Program-made: the position numbers and the translations under genes
Assembly: GCF_008638365.1 (NCBI RefSeq)
Contig: NZ_VWVU01000006.1
Coordinates: forward strand, 62,001 to 126,000
Source of the DNA: Nocardiopsis quinghaiensis
Lineage (GTDB): Bacteria; Actinomycetota; Actinomycetes; Streptosporangiales; Streptosporangiaceae
Length of the DNA: 64,000 nucleotides
Direction of reading: 5' to 3'
Notes under the pieces: generated by a model
Told to the model about the DNA's origin: nothing
Seen by the model: the letters and a program-made list of their open reading frames with translations, nothing else
Databases searched by the model: none
Part shown: one piece after another, positions 26,005-34,686 of the stretch
How positions within the stretch are numbered: the stretch's first letter is position 1
How the letters are laid out: the number at the start of each line of letters is the position of its first letter

Positions 26005-26628
26005 TCACTGCGCGTGATCGGGCGTGGCGGGCGGGCGGGTCATGGCCGCCGGTCGGCTCGGGATGCCGAGCCGCCCCGTCTCCTGGAAGCCGAACCGCTC
26101 ATAGAGGCGGCGGCTTTGCGGGGTGGTGGCCTCCAGGTGGGCGGGCAGTCCCTGCCGGTCGATGGCGGCCAGCCGGTGGGTGAGCAGCGCGGACCCCACT
26201 CCCAGTCCGCGCGCCCTGTCGCCCACGGCGATGTCGGCCAGGTACCAGTGCCGGGCCCGGGGCCTGGCGGCACCGAAGTGCGACAGCGTGGAGAGCGTCG
26301 CCCCCAGGTGGCGCACCCCGATCGCCCGCACCTGCAGCGGCAGCGCCCGCAGCCGCTGCCACCGGTCCCCCAAGCCGGGCCGGCGGGGCCCCTCCCAGGC
26401 CGCGCCCCCCAGGATCGCGCCGTCCTCGGAGCGGGCGATGTCGATGGTCCCGGTGCGGGCCGGGCCCGAACGCAGCTCCGCGGTGTAGAGCAAGGTCAGA
26501 CGCTCGATGCGGTCCTCCTCGCCCGGGACGATGTCGCGGACGACGGGGTCGCGGTGCAGGGCGCGGGCGATGATCCGCGCGCAGGCCGGGATGTCGGCGT
26601 GGGAGGCGGTATCGATGTGCGGGCTCAT
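26005..26628 (-). CDS. GNAT-family N-acetyltransferase
   Basis: 207 aa. Acetyl-CoA binding motif A reads ADIAVGDRARGLGVGSALL (RGLGVG core), followed by LEATTPQSRRLYERFGFQET, the standard motif B. ATG 26628 shares ATGA with the TetR stop. It may modify a small molecule such as an antibiotic; the target is unknown. Confidence 0.9.
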   Translation of the reverse strand: MSPHIDTASHADIPACARIIARALHRDPVVRDIVPGEEDRIERLTLLYTAELRSGPARTGTIDIARSEDGAILGGAAWEGPRRPGLGDRWQRLRALPLQVRAIGVRHLGATLSTLSHFGAARPRARHWYLADIAVGDRARGLGVGSALLTHRLAAIDRQGLPAHLEATTPQSRRLYERFGFQETGRLGIPSRPAAMTRPPATPDHAQ

Positions 26629-27221
26629 CCGCAGGGCTCCTCGTGTGATGGTGTGTTCTGGGGAAGGCCCAGCAGCTCCCGGGCCGCGGTGAGCACGTGT
26701 TCGGTGCGGTCGGCCGGGAATCCCAGAGACGTCATGCTCCAGTGCCCGAAGGCCAGCAGGAGGAGTCGGTGGGCGCGGCCCTGTACGCGCTGGGCGCCCC
26801 AGCCGGGGTTGTCGTGGGCCATGGCACGGGCGATGGCCGCCTCCAAGCGCAGGTAGATGTCCCGGGCCTCCTCGCGCAGGCCGTCCTGGTAGCGGGCCGA
26901 GGCCAGGATCGCGTCGATGGCGGCGTAGTCGTCCAGGTTCGCCGAAGGTGAGAACAGCTTCTCCAGCACCACCTCCGTGGGCGGGCGCCCACCGTCGTCG
27001 GCGCCCAGCATGTCGCCGTAGCGGGTGAGGATGCGCTCTCGGAACAACGCGCTGAGCTCATCGCGGTTGCCCACGAAGTGGCGGACCAGGCTGCGGCTCA
27101 GGTCCGCCTCCTTGGCCACGCGCTCCAGGGTCCAGCCGTCCATGCCGTAGCGGACGATGCACCGCCCCACGGCGTCGAGGATCTGCTCGGTGCGCTCCGC
27201 GGCCTTGCTCGGCCTGCCCAT
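26625..27221 (-). CDS. TetR-family repressor
   Basis: 198 aa. N-terminal HTH: ILDAVGRCIVRYGMDGWTLE, VAKEADLSRSLVRHFVGNRD. The C-terminal domain is helical, typical of ligand-binding TetR proteins. It is divergent from the carboxylesterase, with a palindrome between them, and co-transcribed with the GNAT gene. It probably represses the esterase and itself. Confidence 0.92.
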   Translation of the reverse strand: MGRPSKAAERTEQILDAVGRCIVRYGMDGWTLERVAKEADLSRSLVRHFVGNRDELSALFRERILTRYGDMLGADDGGRPPTEVVLEKLFSPSANLDDYAAIDAILASARYQDGLREEARDIYLRLEAAIARAMAHDNPGWGAQRVQGRAHRLLLLAFGHWSMTSLGFPADRTEHVLTAARELLGLPQNTPSHEEPCG

Positions 27222-27236
27222 GCCACCCCCTTTTTA

Positions 27237-27252
27237 TTGTCACTGATGACAA
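27237..27252. promoter_or_regulatory. Candidate TetR operator
   Basis: Palindrome TTGTCA-ctga-TGACAA, 15 bp upstream of the TetR start and 46 bp upstream of the esterase start, well placed to control both divergent promoters. Confidence 0.6.
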
Positions 27253-27298
27253 CATACGCTATCGCATCATCCTTCCACCTCACGGCACAGGAACCGAT

Positions 27299-29068
27299 AT
27301 GCCACAGTTGTTCACCCGCGCGGCCGCGACGGCCGTCGCCGCGGCCCTGCTGTTCACCGCAGGGGCGGGGCCGGCGACCGCTCAACCGCGCGAGCCGGCC
27401 GAGCCCGCCGAGCGCCCCACCGTCACCACCGCCAGCGGCCCGGTCACCGGGGTGCGCGAAGACGGGCTGGAGGCGTTCCGCGGCATCCCCTTCGCCGAGC
27501 CCCCGGTGGGAGAGAACCGCTTCCTGCCCCCGCAGCCTGTCCAGTCCTGGAGCGAGCCCCTGGACGCGGCCGAGTTCGGCGCCGCATGCCCGCAAAGGCC
27601 CAGCGACCTGGAACTGGGCGAGGGCGAACCGATCTCGGAGGACTGCCTGACGCTCAACGTCTGGAGCCGCGACACCTCCGGCTCCGACCCGGTCATCGTG
27701 TTCATCCACGGGGGCGGTTTCACCTCCGGCACCGCCCGCAACGCCTGGTACGACGGCGCGGACCTGGCCGCCGCCGGCGCCACCGTCGTGAGCATCCAGT
27801 ACCGGCTGGGCCCGCTGGGCTGGCTCGACCTGAGCGAGGCGGGCCCCGGCTACGCACAGAGCATGAACAACGGCCTGCTGGACCAGATGGAGGCGCTGCG
27901 CTGGGTGCGCGAGAACATCGCCGCGTTCGGCGGTGACCCCGACAACGTGACCGTCTCCGGCGAGTCCGCCGGCGCCATCAGCATCTCGGCGCTGATGGGC
28001 ATCGAGGAGGCCGACGGTCTCTACGACCGCGCCATCTTGCAGTCGGGGACCTCCGGAACGGTGGCCACCGCCGACTGGAGCCGGGATGTGGCCACCACGT
28101 TCACCGAGGCCGCCGGGGTGGAGAGCGCCTCCGATGTCCTGGACCTGGACACCGATCGGATACTGGACGCGGCCGACGAGCTCTACGCCTCGCACTTCGC
28201 CGACACCGCCTTCCACCCGGTCGTGGACGGCGACCTCCTGCCCGGGCTCCCCTACGAGCGCCTGGCGTCCTCCGAGGGCCCCACCGCCCCGGTCGTCATC
28301 GGCACCACCCTGGACGAGGCCCGGTACTGGTTGTACCTGCTGCCCGAGCTCGACCGCCTCCCGCGCATGTACTTCGACCCCTGGCTGGAGTCGCTGGTGG
28401 GCGAGCGCTCCGAGGAGGTCGTCGACGCCTACCTGCAGGAGCGGCCCGAGCTGACCGACGCCCAACTGGGCATGGCCATGGCGGGGGACGTCTCCTTCCG
28501 CATGCCCGCGATCCGGATGGCCGAGGCCCTCGCCGAGCGCGGCGTCGACGTGCGCATGTACCTGGCCACGGTCCCCGCGATCGACCTGGGCGGCCGCATG
28601 GGTTCCCCCCACGCCGTCGAACTGCCGTTCATGTTCGGCACTCTGGAGGCCGCCGACACCTTCGTGGGCGACACCGCCGACAACCGGGCCCTGTCCGAGC
28701 AGGTCCAGGAGTTGTGGGTGGGCTTCGCCCGGGACGGCGATCCCGCCACGCCGGGAATCCAGTGGCCGCTCTACGACGCACAGGAGCGCTCCACGCTTAT
28801 GCTGGACCACGACCTGCGCGTGGAACGGGACCCCTACCCCGCCGCACGCCAGGCCTGGGGAGACATGGCCTTCGACGGCACCGACCCCGGCCTGGACCGG
28901 CTGACACCCTTGCAGTACGAAGGCACCAACCCCAACCATCCGCTGGTGATCGCCAGCGTGATCGGCTGGGGCAAGGTGTGGGGCGCCCTCGCGCTGCTGG
29001 TCGCCCTCACCGGCACGGTCGTTGTGCTCGTGCGCCGCCGGAGAACACGGGCGGGCCTGTCGCAATAG
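27299..29068 (+). CDS. Secreted, membrane-anchored type B carboxylesterase
   Basis: 589 aa. A Sec signal peptide (about residues 1-28) precedes the alpha/beta-hydrolase body: oxyanion loop VFIHGGGFTSGTA, nucleophile Ser223 in SGESAGAIS, and the catalytic acid/His region in the last third (GSPHAVELPFMFG). A C-terminal hydrophobic helix (VWGALALLVALTGTVVVLV) and RRRR stop-transfer anchor it outside the cell. It hydrolyses carboxylic esters; substrate unknown. Under likely control of the divergent TetR. Confidence 0.93.
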   Translation: MPQLFTRAAATAVAAALLFTAGAGPATAQPREPAEPAERPTVTTASGPVTGVREDGLEAFRGIPFAEPPVGENRFLPPQPVQSWSEPLDAAEFGAACPQRPSDLELGEGEPISEDCLTLNVWSRDTSGSDPVIVFIHGGGFTSGTARNAWYDGADLAAAGATVVSIQYRLGPLGWLDLSEAGPGYAQSMNNGLLDQMEALRWVRENIAAFGGDPDNVTVSGESAGAISISALMGIEEADGLYDRAILQSGTSGTVATADWSRDVATTFTEAAGVESASDVLDLDTDRILDAADELYASHFADTAFHPVVDGDLLPGLPYERLASSEGPTAPVVIGTTLDEARYWLYLLPELDRLPRMYFDPWLESLVGERSEEVVDAYLQERPELTDAQLGMAMAGDVSFRMPAIRMAEALAERGVDVRMYLATVPAIDLGGRMGSPHAVELPFMFGTLEAADTFVGDTADNRALSEQVQELWVGFARDGDPATPGIQWPLYDAQERSTLMLDHDLRVERDPYPAARQAWGDMAFDGTDPGLDRLTPLQYEGTNPNHPLVIASVIGWGKVWGALALLVALTGTVVVLVRRRRTRAGLSQ

Positions 29069-29073
29069 CGCCC

Positions 29074-29123
29074 GGTCCTGCCCGGGGTGGTGTCGCAGTT
29101 CAGGCCCCGCCCCGGGCAGGACC
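29074..29123 (+). terminator. Terminator after the carboxylesterase
   Basis: 14-bp perfect stem GGTCCTGCCCGGGG / CCCCGGGCAGGACC with a 22-nt loop, 6 nt after the stop codon, followed by tcttaat. Confidence 0.75.
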
Positions 29124-29334
29124 TCTTAATGCTGGTTACCGCGCGAACATGCGCCGCTCGCCAGGGCGCAGACCGATCCACTGACATCCCCGCTGCGCCG
29201 ACCACTGTCATCTTCGCTGCGCTCAACAGGAACCACGCCTGACACAGACAAATCATCCAGATTCCACAAAACCAACTTTTTCGCCGCATGCAACCAACCA
29301 GGGGCACGACCGCACACCCGGAATCGGTGCGGAA

Positions 29335-29357
29335 CGAAGGTTCTCGGAGAACCTTCG
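29335..29357. promoter_or_regulatory. 23-bp near-perfect palindrome before integrase 2
   Basis: CGAAGGTTCTC-g-GAGAACCTTCG, 46 bp upstream of the integrase start. Likely operator or recombinase-accessory site. The next bases (CGATTCCC...ATCCGC) loosely resemble the tRNA-Gly 3' end. Confidence 0.55.
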
Positions 29358-29402
29358 CCGATTCCCTTCGTATCCGCCCGGACCCGAGCGATGGTCGGTC
29401 CC

Positions 29403-30770
29403 ATGGCAACCATCAACCAGCGCAAACTCGCAGGCGGGGGCACCCGGTACTGGGTCAAATGGCGGCTCGGCGGCACCCGTGACGGGGCGCCCCAGTCCGA
29501 GCCCTTCGACTCCCAGGCCGACGCCCACACCTTCAAACTCCACGTCGAAGCCGCAGGCCACCAGTGGCCGGAGAACTGGGTACCCCGCCAGGGGTGGGCC
29601 GAGGGGTGGGTCCCCGGCCACGGATGGGTGAACCTGGCGGAGGAGCCTGAGGATGAGCCGGTGCTCTTCGCCGACTTCGCCCGTGAGCACGTCGACTCGC
29701 TGTCGGGGATCGATGAGCGCACCTGGGCCGACTACCACCGCGACCTCCAACGCCACCTGCTCCCCTACTTCGCCAAGGCGAACCTGCGCGAACCATCCGA
29801 GCTGACACCCCAGGACGTGCGCGAGTGGGTCAACCACCTCCAGGCCGGAGTCCCCGACCCGCGCACCCCCATCAACCCGATCAACGGCAAAGGCTCCAAG
29901 AAGGGCGCCAAACGCGGGCAGCGCAACGGGTGGCTGCGCCCACCGCTGGCACCGAAGACCATCCAGAACCTGCACGGGCTGCTGTTCATCATCTGCGCCG
30001 AAGCCACACGCACCGAGCCGCCGCTGCGCCAGTCCAACCCCGCCGCCCGCACCCGCCTGCCCCGGGTCGACGACGGCGAGGGCAGCCGGGAGATGTGCTT
30101 CCTCACCAACGACGAGGCCCGCCTGCTCATCGAGGCCATGGACCCCGACGTGCGGGACATGGTGGAGGTGCTGCTGTGCACCGGGCTGCGCTACAGCGAA
30201 CTGGCCGCCCTACAGGTCCGCGACATCACCACCACCACGATCCAAGCCGTGGACGGCACGCGGGTGCACCGCGGCTACCTCGAGGTCAAACGGGCGTGGA
30301 AACGCCAGAAGGACAACACCTTCAAGCTCGGGGCCCCCAAGACCAGGACTTCCCGCAGGCGGGTGCCGCTGACCCCCGGCACCATCCACCTGTTGCGCCC
30401 ACGCCTGGAAGGCAAGTGCCCGGAGGACTTCGTGTTCACCACCTCCACCGGAGCGTGGTGGCGCCACGCCTCCTTCTACTCACGCAGGTGGGCACCCGGG
30501 GTCAAACGCGCTCAAGAACGGGGGCTGGGTAAGAAGCCGCGCATCCACGACCTGCGCCACACCCACGTGGCCCGGCTCATCGACAAGGACGTGCACGTGT
30601 TCAAGATCCAGCGCCGCCTGGGCCACTCCTCGATCACCACGACCATGGACCGCTACGGCCACCTCATGGCCGATCTGGACGAGACCATGATCGAGGCCAT
30701 CGACGGCACCACCGCCGACACCCCCGGGCTCGGGCTCGATGACCAGCAACGCCTGCGACTGATTTCCTAA
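29403..30770 (+). CDS. int: Tyrosine site-specific integrase of element 2
   Basis: 455 aa from ATG 29403 (MATINQRKLAGGGTRYWVKW); ATG 29391 is possible. The N-terminal arm-binding domain is followed by a core-binding domain (ADFAREHVDSLSGIDERTWA) and the catalytic domain: R in CTGLRYSELA, HxxR in HDLRHTHVAR, H in RLGHSSITTT and Tyr in MDRYGHLMAD. It differs clearly from the element 1 integrase. Its gene lies far from either attachment core. Confidence 0.94.
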   Translation: MATINQRKLAGGGTRYWVKWRLGGTRDGAPQSEPFDSQADAHTFKLHVEAAGHQWPENWVPRQGWAEGWVPGHGWVNLAEEPEDEPVLFADFAREHVDSLSGIDERTWADYHRDLQRHLLPYFAKANLREPSELTPQDVREWVNHLQAGVPDPRTPINPINGKGSKKGAKRGQRNGWLRPPLAPKTIQNLHGLLFIICAEATRTEPPLRQSNPAARTRLPRVDDGEGSREMCFLTNDEARLLIEAMDPDVRDMVEVLLCTGLRYSELAALQVRDITTTTIQAVDGTRVHRGYLEVKRAWKRQKDNTFKLGAPKTRTSRRRVPLTPGTIHLLRPRLEGKCPEDFVFTTSTGAWWRHASFYSRRWAPGVKRAQERGLGKKPRIHDLRHTHVARLIDKDVHVFKIQRRLGHSSITTTMDRYGHLMADLDETMIEAIDGTTADTPGLGLDDQQRLRLIS

Positions 30771-30794
30771 CAACCACACCGCAGACACAACGGT

Positions 30795-30820
30795 GGGGCG
30801 GCCCCCCAAAGGTCCGCCCC
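30795..30820. terminator. Hairpin between convergent int and xis genes
   Basis: GGGGCGG (30795-30801) pairs with CCGCCCC (30814-30820); 12-nt loop. Plausible bidirectional terminator. Confidence 0.5.
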
Positions 30821-30837
30821 TTCCTCAACTCCCCCGG

Positions 30838-31098
30838 CTACCGGGAGTGCGGACGGCGCTGCCTGTCACGGTGGCGGGTCACCACCTGCTGGGCCGCGCC
30901 CTCCACGATCCGCTCCAAGTCCTGGCTGCTGAAGCGCACATGCTTGCCCAACCGGCGGTGGGGCACCTTGCGCAGCCTCACCTTCTCCCGCAGCCACGAC
31001 TGCGGTACCGCCAACACCCGCGCCACCTCGGGAATCGTCAACAGCCGCTCCGGTACCTTCCCCTCGCCGTCGTTGTCAGGCCACCCGGTCTGCGCCAT
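30838..31098 (-). CDS. Excisionase-like HTH_17 protein of element 2
   Basis: 86 aa from ATG 31098; a further ATG at 31104 is in frame. MerR/AlpA-like motif LTIPEVARVLAVPQSWLREK followed by HRRLGKHVRFSSQDLERIVE. It converges on the integrase gene, unlike the co-oriented xis-int of element 1, and its start overlaps the end of the whiB gene by 23 nt. Confidence 0.85.
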   Translation of the reverse strand: MAQTGWPDNDGEGKVPERLLTIPEVARVLAVPQSWLREKVRLRKVPHRRLGKHVRFSSQDLERIVEGAAQQVVTRHRDRQRRPHSR

Positions 31099-31516
31099 GC
31101 ACACCTCCCCCGCGCTTGTTCCGTAGAGCGGTGCGAAACTGGCGCCTCTCGTCCTCGGAGGCGCCGCCCCACACCCCGTAGAGTTCGTCGCGCTTCATCG
31201 CCTCGGCCAAGCAGTTGATCTGCACCGGACACACGCGGCACACCCGTTTGGCCGCACGCACCGACCCACCCTGGCCCGGGAACCACAGGTCCGGATCCTG
31301 ACCCCGGCAGGCCGCACGCTCCTGCCACCCACCGAACCCGCCCCCATCGTCGTCCCCGGCGGTACGGGCGGCACTGGCCCCTGTGGGGCCGTCAAACGGC
31401 CCGTCCGCGCCCGGAGCACCGCCATGGCCCGTAGGGCGCGGGCCCCGGGTTCGGGCCGCCGCGTCGCCCACCAGTCCCCGATCCCCCAGCGGCGCCCGTC
31501 GTTGCATGTCCCCCAT
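31076..31516 (-). CDS. WhiB-family iron-sulfur regulator
   Basis: 146 aa from ATG 31516 with AAAGGG upstream. The four cluster cysteines are in AACRGQDPDLWF, VCRVCPVQINC, followed by the family turn YGVWGGASEDERR and a basic tail. An Ala/Gly-rich N-terminal extension (~55 residues) is longer than in core WhiB proteins. WhiB proteins bind [4Fe-4S] and modulate sigma-factor-dependent transcription. Here it is encoded in an integrated element next to xis. Confidence 0.9.
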   Translation of the reverse strand: MGDMQRRAPLGDRGLVGDAAARTRGPRPTGHGGAPGADGPFDGPTGASAARTAGDDDGGGFGGWQERAACRGQDPDLWFPGQGGSVRAAKRVCRVCPVQINCLAEAMKRDELYGVWGGASEDERRQFRTALRNKRGGGVHGADRVA

Positions 31517-31894
31517 AACCGCCCTTTCGTGATCGGTCACGGTCCGCCCTGAACACCGATGTCGGACGCACCGACCTCCCTGCGCGAGATGTGTCATCGT
31601 CTGGCGTTCTCGCCCTGATGAACCCCTACGAAGACACCCGCAACCGCGGATGCGACATCCCATCCGCGACCGCGAGGCCGCGTCCTCGCAGCACCGCCAC
31701 CACTCGCCCGACCGGGCGCGCAGCAGGTCCGCGCCGCCGCGAGCGCAGCGCGTGAGAAGGACAGGCGCGCCGTCGTCCTCCTCGGCCGGCTGGCTGATCT
31801 TGACCGCGCCACGCCGCCACCACAGAGCAGATACGGGAAGACCAAAGAGCAGTGCTGAGAGGCAGGAAGAGCTTCCACAGAAGAGCGGAGAGAG

Positions 31895-31921
31895 CAGACC
31901 GTCTCGGATCATGACGGTCTG
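31895..31921. repeat. Inverted repeat CAGACCGTC / GACGGTCTG
   Basis: 9-bp perfect arms around a 9-nt loop, 9 bp before a second, stronger hairpin. Confidence 0.55.
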
Positions 31922-31930
31922 GTGATGAGG

Positions 31931-31960
31931 GTGTGCGGGGGCGTTCACGCCCCCGCACAC
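31931..31960. terminator. Perfect 13-bp hairpin with TTCA loop
   Basis: GTGTGCGGGGGCG / CGCCCCCGCACAC. It may terminate the leftward replication-relaxation gene 209 bp away, or be part of an origin with the adjacent repeat. Confidence 0.55.
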
Positions 31961-32168
31961 CCCCGGGGCACCGCCCGCCCTACGTGAAGAGGACTACCTA
32001 CTTGGGTAGACAGCCGTGGCGGCCGGTGGACCACCCAAAAGCCCGCGCGACCTGCACTGTGACTGTTCTCAGGGGTGGTCCACCCAAGGCCGGAGCACCA
32101 CACGGACGCCCGGACGGAGCCCATGCCGGCCCACCCGTTGGCCCCGGGGTTCACCGCACCCTCAGGGC

Positions 32169-33008
32169 TCACCACTGGTCTTCCTCGACCGTGCGATAGA
32201 CGTCAGCGATCTGGTGCAGGGAAACGGTGCGGGGGTCATCGGCCGAACGCCAGATCGGTGCGCCTGCCCCCGGATCCGCCAGCCGGTGATGCGTGGTCAG
32301 GTACACCCCGATGCGGTTGGTGCAGTCCCCGACCAGCTTCTGTGCCGCATTGTGCTCGCGCTCTGTGGAATGGACGACGAACAGCACCACCGCGGCAAGG
32401 GTGCGGTACCGGGTCAGCCGTTTGTAGCCGCGCATCTTGTTCTTGAGCTGGGTCAGGGACTCGGTGCCGGTGTCGTACTCCACGAACGCCCGCAGACGAA
32501 CCCCGCCCTGGTTCCAGTACACCTGGGCGTCGGGGCGCACGTCGTAGCCGTAGCGGCGTTCACACTCGCGCTCCCCACACCACTGCTCCACCTCGGCGCC
32601 GCACTGGCGGGCGCTGTGCAGAAAGTCCACCCGGGTCTGGGCCAGGCCCAGCATATGGTTCAGCTGGGGTGAGTGCGCCACGGCCAGAGCACGATCGGCG
32701 CGGAACTTCAGCGCGTCGGGTTCCCTGCCCTGGTGCAGGGCGACCAGGACCGCGCCGGTGGGGGACAGGACCCAGTGGTCGGGGGCGTTGCGGTCGTGGG
32801 CGTGGCGGCGGAAGCGGTTGAGGACCCCGTAGCGGTGCAGGGTGAGCAGGCGGGAGCGGGCGCGGCGTGGTCCGGCGTCGGGGAAGTAGATGTGGTGCAG
32901 GTGGTGGGTGGTCATCACCCGGTGCTCCCAGAGCCCGGCCAGGATCTGCCGGTCCCGGTCGGTGATCCGGGGTGCCAGCCGGATCAGTGTCTTCTTGTAG
33001 TCGCTCAC
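32169..33008 (-). CDS. Replication-relaxation family protein
   Basis: 279 aa from GTG 33008 with GGGAGGG upstream. A winged-helix N-terminus (DRDRQILAGLWEHRVMTTHH, SRLLTLHRYGVLNRFRRHA) and a nuclease-like domain with the conserved Glu/Asp-rich strand AFVEYDTGTESLTQLKNKMR. This family occurs in actinobacterial plasmids and integrative elements and is linked to DNA relaxation/replication. It is the best replication candidate of element 2. Confidence 0.85.
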   Translation of the reverse strand: MSDYKKTLIRLAPRITDRDRQILAGLWEHRVMTTHHLHHIYFPDAGPRRARSRLLTLHRYGVLNRFRRHAHDRNAPDHWVLSPTGAVLVALHQGREPDALKFRADRALAVAHSPQLNHMLGLAQTRVDFLHSARQCGAEVEQWCGERECERRYGYDVRPDAQVYWNQGGVRLRAFVEYDTGTESLTQLKNKMRGYKRLTRYRTLAAVVLFVVHSTEREHNAAQKLVGDCTNRIGVYLTTHHRLADPGAGAPIWRSADDPRTVSLHQIADVYRTVEEDQW

Positions 33009-33253
33009 GTGTGCCCTCCCGGGGTGTTGCTGTTCTTCGCCTTTCACTCCCTAAAGAAGCCAGGGGAAGGCTCGGGTTCGACACCGGTGGGCAGAACCTT
33101 GACCCACGGGCGTCCCCTGCACGGCCTCGAAGGGCGGGTTCGCTTCGGGTTCCGAAGGGGTTCAGAGCGGGTTCAGTGGACGCAACGGCCCCCGCCAACG
33201 CGCGTGGGGCGGCACCACACATGTGGCACCGCCCCGAGATGAAAGCGGGTTGC

Positions 33254-33727
33254 TCAGCGGCGCGTGTCCAGCCAAGTCCTCACCAGGCCGGCCAGCTCAT
33301 CGAACTCCCCCGGCCCACTCGCAACCGCAACCCGCTCCCGACGGCAAGACGCCGCACTCGGGTGATGGAAGAGGTAGGGGCGTACTCCGCGCACCCCGTC
33401 GTCATCCACACACCAGCCCTGTTCCGAGGGATGGGGGCGACGGGGACGCGGTACCCACACCGACCCCGGAACCGGGCGTGTGTGCCGGGCCGCGGCCGGA
33501 GCGCTTCCCGGTCGTGGCCTCTGCACTCCAGGTACAGCGGTCCTGGTACACGGCAAAGGCCTCGCCTGCTCCAGCGCATCCGTGCGAGATGGCGGCAGCG
33601 GGCGCTGTTGCTGGCGCACGTCCACGGAGCTGCACAGCAGCGCGGTGAGTAGCGCTCCGAACAGCCACCGCACCTGCTGGGCCCATCCTCGGACGGGTTT
33701 GCGGTGCTTCCCGCTAGGCTTCTCCAC
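33254..33727 (-). CDS. Hypothetical protein, possibly frameshifted
   Basis: 157 aa from GTG 33727, placed right after AGGAGGAG. N-terminal MEKPSGKHRK and a hydrophobic stretch VRWLFGALLTALLC suggest a membrane anchor; the C-terminus GEFDELAGLVRTWLD looks genuine. In the middle, another frame reads more like protein (EAFAVYQDRCTWSAEATTGK), so one or two indels may be present. Function unknown. Confidence 0.4.
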   Translation of the reverse strand: MEKPSGKHRKPVRGWAQQVRWLFGALLTALLCSSVDVRQQQRPLPPSRTDALEQARPLPCTRTAVPGVQRPRPGSAPAAARHTRPVPGSVWVPRPRRPHPSEQGWCVDDDGVRGVRPYLFHHPSAASCRRERVAVASGPGEFDELAGLVRTWLDTRR

Positions 33728-34017
33728 GATCTCCTCCTGCTGATTCCAGGTGGGGATTCAGCCCTGGTCCGGTGCTGTGAACACCGGGCCGGGGCGCCTC
33801 CACTTCTTGTGTTACTGACCGTGTGGGGCGAGCGGGTGTCATTGGCCCTGGGTTCGTACGCCACCCGGAACTGCGCTTCCCACCCACATCACACAAAGGG
33901 CATCAATGGCCCGATCCCCACGGAAAGGTGCGCCGTTTCCGCCGGGCTGGTTGATGTTCGCTTGGGTGAACGAGGTTCTTCAATGCCGGCCGCTCGGAAA
34001 CGTCATCGCATTTGAGA
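33728..34017. other. Gap, nothing recognised
   Basis: 290 bp between two leftward genes. No convincing frame, repeat or hairpin seen; presumably the promoter of 33727. Confidence 0.4.
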
Positions 34018-34506
34018 TCACCGGGGCAGGCGGGTCCGTCCGGAACGGTCGAAAGCAGCACGAACCGTCAACGGACCGCCTTCGTTCCCGGAGAAGTCCC
34101 AATACAGGGCCAGGGCCTCCACCAGCGCCAGGCCGTACCCGCCCTCGGCCAACACGGGTTCCGCCTTCCCAGCGCTGAGCTTGGTGGGCACGGTGACCTG
34201 TGCGTCCGGCTTGGGGCCGTCGTCACCGACACGGAGCAGGAACAGGCGCGAGCGCCGCTGGATCTCGATTCGCACCCGGCCACCCGGGAGCCCCGAGGCG
34301 GTGTGCCTGAGGGCGTTGGTGTGCAGCTCGGCCAGGCACACCAACAGCGGGTGGGCGGCCGAGAGTGTGGTCCTGGTGGCCTGCATCGCCCACCGGCGTG
34401 CGGCCTTCACGTGGTGGAGGTCGGCACCGCAGACCAGGCCGCTGGTGTCGGGGTCGGTGTGGCGGATACGCCTGGGCAGATCGAGAGAGGTCTGAGCCGG
34501 GGTCAT
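34018..34506 (-). CDS. ATP-binding regulator, HATPase_c (RsbW/anti-sigma-like)
   Basis: 162 aa from ATG 34506. GHKL ATPase pattern: N-box LAELHTNALRHT, G1 VGDDGPKPDA and G2 region EGGYGLALVEALA. No dimerisation domain, so it is a stand-alone kinase-like protein as is common in streptomycetes. It is divergent from an Scr1-type regulator gene, a frequent pairing in these genomes. Confidence 0.85.
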   Translation of the reverse strand: MTPAQTSLDLPRRIRHTDPDTSGLVCGADLHHVKAARRWAMQATRTTLSAAHPLLVCLAELHTNALRHTASGLPGGRVRIEIQRRSRLFLLRVGDDGPKPDAQVTVPTKLSAGKAEPVLAEGGYGLALVEALALYWDFSGNEGGPLTVRAAFDRSGRTRLPR

Positions 34507-34686
34507 GGATTTCCACCGGATCCTTTCGCCGTGATCGTGGTCGCTGTGCGTGAGCCCGCAACGAAAGAATGTGGTCAGGCCGTTAGCCACGGGAAGTCCA
34601 AGCGGAGAGTTCCCGAATCTTCCATACGGCTCTGGAATTCCGTGGAACGCCCCACAGGATGGGTTGCTCTGTGCTCACATGGCCTC

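Larger units (their letters stand above)
31517..32168. other. Gene-free gap with two strong hairpins
   Basis: 650 bp with no convincing coding frame. It holds the inverted repeats at 31895-31921 and 31931-31960 and the promoter region of whiB. A gap of this size with structured DNA next to a replication-relaxation gene could be the replication or transfer origin; this is inference. Confidence 0.5.

Noticed and set aside
27098..29065. 655-codon frame antisense to the carboxylesterase
   Set aside because: Shadow of a clear esterase gene; crosses the TetR/esterase divergent promoter.
29331..29385. Possible tRNA gene before integrase 2
   Set aside because: GCGGA...TCCGC ends can pair, but no D arm, anticodon arm or standard T loop forms; it is at most a decayed attachment core.
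34012..34686. Long N-terminal extension of the Scr1-type regulator
   Set aside because: The extension is antisense to the HATPase gene; the HTH protein starts naturally at ATG 34687.
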